11,355 nt of DNA, from positions 1 to 11,355 of the forward strand of contig JAKZRQ010000327.1 of assembly GCA_047518105.1 (NCBI GenBank), in the 5' to 3' direction. Source of the DNA: VXYL01 sp047518105. Its GTDB lineage: Bacteria > Pseudomonadota > Gammaproteobacteria > Pseudomonadales > Azotimanducaceae. Position 1 is the first letter of the stretch. Every line of letters begins with the position of its first letter. The notes under the pieces were generated by a model, which had not been told where the DNA came from, made no database searches, and was given only the letters and a program-made list of their open reading frames with translations. Below are positions 7,101-11,355 of the stretch, in pieces. The translations under genes and the position numbers were made by a program.

Positions 7101-8428
7101 GCGAAGCGCTCGTTCGCGGCACCCTGGTGGCGGGTTCGGAGGCGGAGGTCATCTGCGACGCCGAGAACCTGGAGACGCTGATCCGCTTTCAGCGCGCCGC
7201 CGCCCGACGCGGATTCGAACCCCGGCCGGTCGCCGATCTGGCGCCGTTCGTGGCCCGTTGGCAGGAGTTCGGTGCCGAGCGTACCGACGAGCGCTTTCTC
7301 GACGCGGCGGATCGGCTGCGCGGGTACGCCGCACCCGTTGGATTCTGGCTGGACGAGGCGTTCGCATCGCGACTGCCGGCTACGGCGATTGCCGATCTGG
7401 AAGCCGCGGCGATCAACGGCGGGCTCGGCTGGCGCGGTGCCGGTCGGGAGATCGTGCGGATCGGCTTCGACGACGACTTCGATCTGATCGGTCCGGTCGG
7501 TGAAGACGATGCCGCCGGCGCGGATGCCGCAGCCCTGTTCAAGGATCCCCGCGCCCGGTACACATTTCTGCAGTTGCGAGACGAATCCGAACTCGATGCC
7601 GAGGGGTTCAACACCGCGTTTTGGGATGCGGTCTGGGCAGGGCGGATCGCGGCGGACGGTTTCGCGGCCCTGACTGCGGGACGAACCCGGCGGTATCGGC
7701 TGTTCGAACCGGCTGGCGAGGGGTGGTCGGGCGCTTGGGAACCAACCCGCCGAACCCGGTCGCCCCCGCGTGCGGCGCCCATCTCGTGGCCGGGCACCTG
7801 GTATCGGGTCGAGTCCCGGGAAGTGGAGGCCGACGGCATCGAGGGCCTCGAGGAACGCAAGGAACGGTGCCGGCTGCTTCTCGAACGCTACGGCGTGTTG
7901 AGTCGCGAGCAGGCCAACCGCGAAGACGGCCCGTTCCGCTGGGCGGCGATCTTCCCCGCGCTGCGCCTGATGGAGCTGTCCGGCGAAGTGGTTGCCGGGC
8001 TGTTCTTCGAGGAACTCTCCGGCCCGCAGTTCGCACTGCCGGAAGCCGTTCGCCGACTCGAGCGGATGGCCAAGCCTGAAGGCACGTTCTGGATCAGCGC
8101 CATCGACCCGGTTGCGCCCTCGGGACTCGGTCTTGCGCAGAGCGACCTGCCCCATCGACGGCTCGGCAATCACCTGGGCTACTACGAGGGCGTGCTCGCG
8201 ATGGTCTCGGAGAACTACGCGCGACGCCTGGCCATTTGGCTCGAACCGGACGATCCCGGACTCGACGCGTTGCTGGTCAACCTGGCAACCCTATGCCGTC
8301 GTCGAAAGCGTTTGACGACCGAGACGATCAACGGCGAACCGGCGCGTGCCAGTGCGTACCTGCCGGCGTTGTCGCGCCACCTGGCGGTGGTGACGGACCA
8401 CAAGGGGGTCTACTTCGAGAGCCGCTGA
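4172..8428 (+). CDS. lhr: Full-length Lhr-type superfamily 2 ATP-dependent helicase
   Basis: A 1418-residue protein, close to the roughly 1500 residues of bacterial long Lhr proteins. They are 3'-to-5' single-strand DNA translocases that unwind DNA and RNA:DNA duplexes, with roles in DNA repair. Motifs appear in order: Walker A APTGSGKT (43-50), Ia SPLKALNND (77-85), Ib TTPESL (138-143), Walker B box DEIH (165-168), III LSAT (198-201), V VATNSLEMGIDIGD (327-340) and VI QRVGRAGHR (358-366). The Lhr-specific winged-helix and core part follows (about 400-860). Residues from about 870 to the end match the large C-terminal domain of long Lhr, with a Pro/Arg-rich linker near 1190-1206. That domain is linked to uracil-DNA glycosylase activity in E. 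coli Lhr; whether this holds here is unknown. ATG 4172 was chosen over the in-frame TTG 4127 because the conserved region starts at once (RFHPEIQRWF) and a -10-like element abuts the ATG. It appears to be a single-gene transcription unit, convergent with the SDR gene. Confidence 0.95.
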   Translation: MAALDRFHPEIQRWFRDRFRAPTDVQERSWPRIAAGEHLLITAPTGSGKTLTAFLWAIDAFATGQSEPDATRVLYISPLKALNNDIRTNLIEPIGQIRERFAASGTSFPNLRVQTRSGDTDAGDRQRMLRRPPELLITTPESLNLLLTTVRGRQALSTVQTVILDEIHSVVENRRGVQLMTGLERLAEVAGEFQRVALSATVRPLELVAQYVGGRDSTGEQRPVGIVESKTAKAMDFRVRFPEAARVAANNGEKIWEPLSDAFKDVIDANRSTLFFANSRRMAEKITLKLNDDAVAPLAYAHHGSLAREIRTEVETRLKQGELKAIVATNSLEMGIDIGDLDEVVLIGSPPSIASALQRVGRAGHRVGDTSRGSLFPTYAKDFLEAAVVAKAMREKDIEPLKPLVNPLDVLAQTLVSCAASEEWETEKLYRVLTRAAPYAELPREQFDLVVEMLAGRYAGTRVRELKPRLAFDRVRETVKARQGAVFALYTSGGTIPDRGYFTLRHAESGAAIGELDEEFVWEASVGQTFTLGTQNWLIQRITHNDVLVRNAPPKATAPPFWRAEGFSRGAYFSARIAQFLEAANDRLVRRDEAGLETELRHLGFDTVAADELLGFLKRQRETTRSDLPHANHLLVEHVMSGPGGYAGGDREQQVILHTTWGGRVNRPIALALEAAWRQRFPRPAEVHADNDAIVVQVKEGVDPAVLLSLVTPANFEPLLRESLEQSGFFGARFRECAGRSLLLVKRRFKQRMPLWMTRLQAKKLMTATKPLDDFPVMLETWRTCMKDEFDLPAAYEALERLAAGELAWSVATVSVPSPFAAGIAYDQIGRYMYADDRPEQGGRSALSDDLIRKAVFDRSLRPAIEAAVIEDFESRIQRSRVGYVPEGEEELAEWVKERTAIVEDEWFEGVDIPLRLERLVWGGRTFLIHPEVDIGADPVRRAGEILQFFGPRTAAELADVLPFDDIESIIRELEDGEALVRGTLVAGSEAEVICDAENLETLIRFQRAAARRGFEPRPVADLAPFVARWQEFGAERTDERFLDAADRLRGYAAPVGFWLDEAFASRLPATAIADLEAAAINGGLGWRGAGREIVRIGFDDDFDLIGPVGEDDAAGADAAALFKDPRARYTFLQLRDESELDAEGFNTAFWDAVWAGRIAADGFAALTAGRTRRYRLFEPAGEGWSGAWEPTRRTRSPPRAAPISWPGTWYRVESREVEADGIEGLEERKERCRLLLERYGVLSREQANREDGPFRWAAIFPALRLMELSGEVVAGLFFEELSGPQFALPEAVRRLERMAKPEGTFWISAIDPVAPSGLGLAQSDLPHRRLGNHLGYYEGVLAMVSENYARRLAIWLEPDDPGLDALLVNLATLCRRRKRLTTETINGEPARASAYLPALSRHLAVVTDHKGVYFESR

Positions 8429-8511
8429 CCCGCTCTGGCGTCGCAAGAGTGGCTCGACCGGCGGGATGTCGGTTCTCGGGAATGCCGGCGGTCACACCGC
8501 GCGGGCTGCCG

Positions 8512-9270
8512 CTACCGGCCGCCGTCGCAGTAGATCGTCTCGCCGGTGATGTAGGCGTTGTTGTCGGACACCAGGAACCGGACGACGTTGGCGACATCCT
8601 CGGGCTGGCAGACCTTGCCGAATGGCATGGACGCGTCCAGGGTGCGCATGTCCGTGATGCCTGCGGTCGCCTTCATCAAGCGCCGTCCCATTTCCGTTTC
8701 CACAAGGCCCGGGGCGACGATGTTGACCCGGATGCCGTGGGGGCGTTCTTCCTTGGACAACGTGACCGCGAGGCTCTCCATCGCCGACTTCGCCATGTTG
8801 TAGGGTGCGGCGTTGGCCGCGAGTCCGCGTGTTGCGGTGCTGGAGATCATGACGATGTCGCCGCGCTGGAGACGGCGCATTCCCGGGACCACCAGCTTGG
8901 CCATGTGGTGAGACCCGAAGGCGTGGGTGGCGACCACGCGATACAGTTCCTCCGCCTCGGTATCCACCACGGACAATCCGCGGCTCGCGATTCCGGCGTT
9001 GTTGACCAGGATGCCGACGGGCCCGAGTTCCTGCTCGATCAACGCTGCCATGGACGCCGCCTGTTCGTAGTCGTCCACGGGCGCCGGGTACATGCGGGCG
9101 TTGCCGCCGTTGGCACGAATCGCCTCGACGGTGTCGCGTGCGGCGGCATCGTCGCGTCGATAGTTGACCGCCACCGTGGCGCCATCGGCTGCGAGCGCGA
9201 GCGAAATCGCGCGCCCAATCCCCCGGCCGCCTCCTGTCACCAAGGCCACCCGGCCTGCCAAAGTCGCCAT
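8512..9270 (-). CDS. Short-chain dehydrogenase/reductase (FabG-like SDR)
   Basis: A 252-residue classical SDR, a cytosolic NAD(P)-dependent oxidoreductase of the FabG/3-oxoacyl reductase type. The cofactor motif TGGGRGIG is at 12-19 and the NNAG motif at 90-93. Catalytic Ser144 (ISSTATRG), Tyr157 and Lys161 (YNMAK) are correctly spaced, and a C-terminal ITGETIYCDGG (241-251) is typical of FabG-like members. YRRD (37-40), after the second strand, has basic residues that favour NADP(H). At the position of the fourth catalytic residue (usually Asn in NLxG) the sequence is THAFG, placing His116 there. ATG 9270 begins 7 nt after the stop of the upstream crotonase gene, with GGGAAG about 11 nt before it, so the two genes form an operon. 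It probably acts on a hydroxyacyl or ketoacyl substrate related to the crotonase step; the exact substrate is not determinable. Confidence 0.9.
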   Translation of the reverse strand: MATLAGRVALVTGGGRGIGRAISLALAADGATVAVNYRRDDAAARDTVEAIRANGGNARMYPAPVDDYEQAASMAALIEQELGPVGILVNNAGIASRGLSVVDTEAEELYRVVATHAFGSHHMAKLVVPGMRRLQRGDIVMISSTATRGLAANAAPYNMAKSAMESLAVTLSKEERPHGIRVNIVAPGLVETEMGRRLMKATAGITDMRTLDASMPFGKVCQPEDVANVVRFLVSDNNAYITGETIYCDGGR

Positions 9271-9277
9271 ATCGTCG

Positions 9278-10060
9278 CTACTTCCCGTTGAACTGTGGAT
9301 CGCGTTTTTCCAGGAACGCCCGGACGCCTTCGGCATGGTCGCGGGTGGCACCCGCTTGGGCCTGCAGGCGGGCTTCGAGATCAAGTTGCTGCTCGTAGGC
9401 GTTGTGCCAGGTCGCCCAGTACGCCTTGCGGATCATGGCCAGCGACGCCGGTCCGTTGGCGAGCTTCCGGGCGATTGCCATGGCCCCCTCCATCAACGCC
9501 GCGTTGTCGTCGAAGACGCGGTTGACCAAACCCCAGGCTTCGGCCTTTTCGGCGGGCAAGCGCTCCGCCAAGAGCGACAGTTCCAAGGCGCGTCCCCAGC
9601 CGATCAGACGAGGCAACATGAACGTTGCCCCGCCGTCGGGAACAAGGCCGATGCGCGCGAACGCTTGCAGGAAGAAAGCGACCTTGGACGCGCAGACGAT
9701 ATCCCCGATGATGGCGAAGCTCATGCCGACCCCTGCGGCGGCACCGTTCACTGCGGTAACGATGGGCATGTCGAGATCGCGCAGCGAGAACAGGATGGGA
9801 TGGTAGTCGGTGCGCAGGGAGGCGCCGGCGCCACGTTTGGAGCGGCCCCGGTCGGCGAGGTTGGCGCCGGCGCAGAAACCCCGCCCTTCGCCGGTGATGA
9901 CCAGGCAGCGTGCGCCGTTGTTCGGATCCTGGACTTCGGCGATGGCGTCGGCGAGCCCCTCCAGCATTTCCACGCCGATGGCGTTCATCACCTCCGGATG
10001 ATTGAACCTGAGCACCGCCACGTTGCCGTCGAAGTCGAGCGCGACGCGGTTGAGTTCCAT
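9278..10060 (-). CDS. Enoyl-CoA hydratase/isomerase family protein, PaaG-like isomerase
   Basis: A 260-residue crotonase-fold protein acting on acyl-CoA thioesters in the cytosol. The CoA/oxyanion-hole motifs are GFCAGANL (61-68) and AVNGAAAGVGMSFA (103-116). The two Glu residues of true enoyl-CoA hydratases are missing: Ser114 stands where the GGGCE Glu would be, and FARIGLVPDGG (134-144) replaces the usual PEI-LG-PG-G block. The Asp in VPDGG (Asp142) is at the place of the catalytic Asp of PaaG-type isomerases. I therefore expect double-bond or epoxide/oxepin isomerisation rather than hydration. ATG 10060 has GGGAG 6 nt upstream; an in-frame ATG 18 nt earlier would extend the protein by six residues (MGWEKR) and is less well placed. 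It is the first gene of a two-gene operon with the SDR. No other phenylacetate-pathway genes are nearby, so the name paaG is not assigned. Confidence 0.9.
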   Translation of the reverse strand: MELNRVALDFDGNVAVLRFNHPEVMNAIGVEMLEGLADAIAEVQDPNNGARCLVITGEGRGFCAGANLADRGRSKRGAGASLRTDYHPILFSLRDLDMPIVTAVNGAAAGVGMSFAIIGDIVCASKVAFFLQAFARIGLVPDGGATFMLPRLIGWGRALELSLLAERLPAEKAEAWGLVNRVFDDNAALMEGAMAIARKLANGPASLAMIRKAYWATWHNAYEQQLDLEARLQAQAGATRDHAEGVRAFLEKRDPQFNGK

Positions 10061-10159
10061 CCGTTTCTCCCACCCCAAGAGTCGTCAATGCCCGACCATA
10101 TCGCAGCTTGGCCGGCAGCGCACGTCGCGCGCCATCGCTTCGCGAACGAGGCGCGCGCG

Positions 10160-10214
10160 GTTGGGCGTGCGTTGGGCGCACGATTCGAATCGTCGTGGAA
10201 GCTACAATTCGCGT
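10160..10214 (+). promoter_or_regulatory. Putative GNAT gene promoter: direct repeat, palindrome and leaderless -10
   Basis: GTTGGGCG occurs twice, 11 bp apart (10160-10167 and 10171-10178), about one helical turn. It is followed by the perfect 12-nt palindrome CGATTCGAATCG (10181-10192) and by TACAAT (10203-10208), 6 nt before the ATG. No Shine-Dalgarno sequence is visible, so a leaderless mRNA is likely. GCGCACGA, then 19 nt, then TACAATTCGC matches the lhr upstream block in sequence and spacing. The palindrome would lie between the -35 and -10 areas, where a repressor could act. Confidence 0.5.
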
Positions 10215-10712
10215 ATGGAAATCGCCTCGACGGTATTGGACTTGGCGAACGGGGAAGACGCCGCGTCCATCGCGCGGATGTCCCGGGACGAGATCGAGCG
10301 AGGACTCGACTGGCGCTGGCGCCCCCCGGCAATCCGCCGATTGATCGGGAACCCGGAAACGACCGTGCTCTGCGCCCGCTGCCGGATCGAAACGAAACCG
10401 TGGATGGTCGGCGGCCGAACCGTGCTTGGTGGTTTCGGCATCATGGAATACGGACTGGACCGCGCCCACTTGGTGCTTTTGGCCGTAGCGCCAAGGCTGC
10501 GCCGTCAGGGCGTGGCCCGGCGCATCCTCGGTTGGTTGGAGAAGTCTGCCCGGACCGCGGGGATTGGCGAGATCCGCTTGGAAGTGCGTGCGAACAACAG
10601 CGGCGCACGCAAGTTCTATGTCGCGCAAGGCTATCGCGTAGGGGACCATCTCCCCGGCTTCTACCAAGGCCGGGCGGCTGCCTACCGGATGTCGAAGGAA
10701 CTGCGCTACTAG
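10215..10712 (+). CDS. GNAT-family N-acetyltransferase (RimI-like)
   Basis: A 165-residue cytosolic acyltransferase that would transfer an acetyl group from acetyl-CoA to an amine. Motif A is HLVLLAVAPRLRRQGVARRI (85-104), with R-R-Q-G-V-A as the pyrophosphate-binding Q/RxxGxG/A loop. Motif B follows as LEVRANNSGARKFYVAQGYRVG (122-143), the N-xxAxxFYxxxGF pattern seen in RimI and related enzymes. The first 60 residues are not strongly conserved and probably form the substrate-facing helices. The substrate is unknown: ribosomal protein or free amine acetylation are both possible. ATG 10215 directly follows a -10-like TACAAT. The TAG stop lies inside the left inverted repeat of the downstream element, so the last residues (about ELRY) may have been altered by its insertion. 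Confidence 0.88.
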   Translation: MEIASTVLDLANGEDAASIARMSRDEIERGLDWRWRPPAIRRLIGNPETTVLCARCRIETKPWMVGGRTVLGGFGIMEYGLDRAHLVLLAVAPRLRRQGVARRILGWLEKSARTAGIGEIRLEVRANNSGARKFYVAQGYRVGDHLPGFYQGRAAAYRMSKELRY

Positions 10713-10970
10713 CCCGCATTTCTCACCAGGCCGCTTGTCGGCGTCAAAAAGCTCTTGGGTTTCACTAAGTTTGACCGCGATGTCGATGATCGTGCCGATG
10801 GCGGACTGCGCTGGCCGCGCCCTCGCGGGTCTTTTGGCCCCGTGTACACACGGGCACGTGCGCGCACGTGCTCCCTCAACCGTAGGCCCCGCTATGCTTT
10901 CGGTCGCGAGCACGCGCACAGAGCCAAAATCCTCCGCGATCATCACGGCCCCTGGTGAAATGCGGGCTAG
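10709..10970. mobile_element. MITE-like element or IS relic with terminal inverted repeats
   Basis: The left end (10709-10730) starts CTAGCCCGCATTTCTCACC, and the right end (10951-10970) is CCTGGTGAAATGCGGGCTAG, its reverse complement apart from two extra bases (TC) in the left copy. About 262 bp lie between the outer ends, too short for a transposase, and no convincing protein could be read inside. CTAG at both outer ends is either part of the repeat or a 4-bp target duplication. Two strong palindromes sit in its centre. Its position between the GNAT stop and the convergent epimerase gene is typical for a tolerated insertion. I read it as a non-autonomous element or internally deleted insertion sequence; the family is not identified. 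Confidence 0.6.
10839..10871. repeat. Adjacent hairpin and 18-nt perfect palindrome inside the element
   Basis: CCCGTGT-AC-ACACGGG (10839-10854) is a 7-bp stem with a 2-nt spacer. It overlaps by one base the perfect palindrome GCACGTGCGCGCACGTGC (10854-10871), which itself contains two CACGTG cores. The structures are strand-symmetric and could act as a bidirectional transcription barrier between the convergent GNAT and epimerase genes, although neither is followed by a clear T-run, or as a structural part of the mobile element. Confidence 0.55.
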
Positions 10971-11022
10971 TCGTCCCTCGACCAAATGGAAACGACGAAG
11001 CCGGGCATTGTTCGCGCGCGTC

Positions 11023-11355
11023 TCAGCCGTACTTCCTCGAGTACTCGTCGTGGATCCAGCGGTAGGTCAGTTCCAGGCCGTCGCGTAGTCGGATCGACGG
11101 TTCCCAGCCCAGTTCCCGCTGAATCATCGTATTGTCGCTGTTGCGGCCGTTGACGCCCTTCGGGGCGTCGAGCTTGTAGCGCCGTGTGAGTTTGACCCCA
11201 GCGATCCCCTCGACGACGTCCACCAGCCCGTTGATCGTCGTCAGTTCGCTCGAACCCAAGTTGATCGGCTCCACGATGTCGCTGGCCATGATGTCCCGCG
11301 TGCCTTTGAGGCAGTCGTCGATGTACATGAAGGACCGCGTCTGCTTGCCGTCGCC
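11023..11355 (-). CDS. GDP-mannose 3,5-epimerase, C-terminal part (gene continues past window)
   Basis: 110 codons to a TGA at 11023-11025; the rest of the gene lies beyond the right edge. The enzyme is an extended SDR that converts GDP-D-mannose to GDP-L-galactose (and GDP-L-gulose), used for polysaccharide sugars in bacteria and for vitamin C in plants. The visible part is the substrate-binding C-terminal domain. It has RSFMYIDDCLKG (residues 7-18 of the visible part), VEPINLGSSELTTINGLVD, and the characteristic GVNGRNSDNTMIQRELGWEP, followed by RLRDGLELTYRWIHDEY. The GRNSDNT stretch and the spacing of the LGW block closely follow plant GDP-mannose epimerase, more than other NAD-dependent sugar epimerases. 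The catalytic Tyr/Lys and Rossmann motif are outside the window. Its context suggests an exopolysaccharide or lipopolysaccharide gene cluster to the right. Confidence 0.82.
   Translation of the reverse strand, partial: GDGKQTRSFMYIDDCLKGTRDIMASDIVEPINLGSSELTTINGLVDVVEGIAGVKLTRRYKLDAPKGVNGRNSDNTMIQRELGWEPSIRLRDGLELTYRWIHDEYSRKYG

Noticed and set aside
6008..8173. 721-codon open frame on the - strand inside lhr
   Set aside because: It lies wholly antisense to a helicase with all motifs in order, has no recognisable domain, and reads as a mirror of GC-rich codons. Long antisense frames are expected at this GC content.
8429..8511. Possible terminator between the convergent lhr and SDR genes
   Set aside because: Only a 5-bp stem (GACCG 8456-8460 with CGGTC 8489-8493) and a large loop could be drawn, with no T-run. 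No supportable terminator in these 83 bases.
9164..10768. 534-codon open frame on the + strand
   Set aside because: Antisense to the SDR and isomerase genes and out of frame with the GNAT gene; no motifs.
10755..10958. 67-codon frame inside the inverted-repeat element as a transposase remnant
   Set aside because: The translation shows no transposase motif and consists largely of Arg-rich readthrough of the palindromes.
9381..10985. 534-codon open frame on the - strand spanning the isomerase, GNAT gene and element
   Set aside because: It overlaps three better-supported features in other frames and its translation is low-complexity Arg-rich sequence.
1..11355. CRISPR arrays, tRNA or rRNA genes, attachment sites
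   Set aside because: No regularly spaced repeats, cloverleaf-like sequence or conserved rRNA segments were seen on either strand.

Overview
The window is high-GC bacterial DNA packed with protein genes on both strands. It probably comes from a free-living or host-associated proteobacterium-like organism, but no rRNA or tRNA is present to fix the taxonomy, so this is only an impression from gene content. At least four coding regions are damaged: a toxin tail, a second toxin-like remnant, a stub of a glycerophosphodiester phosphodiesterase and an MFS transporter. The left 4 kb therefore looks like an eroding accessory region. From about 4.1 kb onwards the genes are intact and look like housekeeping genes.

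Left part (1-1575, + strand): the end of a polymorphic-toxin protein with a restriction-endonuclease-like C-terminal domain (2-369, apparent -1 frameshift near 283), overlapped by a DUF4304-family protein (359-985) that is the likely immunity partner. A broken second copy of the pre-toxin segment follows (about 1290-1572). It shares a 24/27-nt match with the window start and has lost its toxic domain. This is the layout expected of a toxin/immunity cassette array being remodelled.

Middle (1573-4013): an intact inosine-uridine nucleoside hydrolase on the - strand. Divergent from it is a + strand segment in which a strong ribosome binding site and about 32 residues of a glycerophosphodiester phosphodiesterase run into an MFS exporter of the drug:H+ antiporter type. 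The MFS gene has no convincing start and is frameshifted in its central loop. The 110-bp divergent intergenic region carries two short inverted repeats.

Centre (4172-8428): one large intact gene for a full-length Lhr-type superfamily 2 helicase. Convergent to it is a two-gene operon on the - strand (10060 down to 8512): a crotonase-fold isomerase with PaaG-like active-site residues, then a short-chain dehydrogenase/reductase, probably acting together in acyl-CoA or aromatic acyl-CoA metabolism.

Right end: a RimI-like GNAT acetyltransferase (10215-10712), then a roughly 260-bp element bounded by about 20-bp inverted repeats with two strong internal palindromes, and finally the 3' end of a GDP-mannose 3,5-epimerase on the - strand (11023 to the window edge). 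The most unexpected regulatory observation is that lhr and the GNAT gene, 6 kb apart, have nearly the same upstream block: GCGCACGA, then 19 nt, then TACNATTCGCNN directly abutting ATG. This suggests a shared promoter that makes leaderless transcripts.
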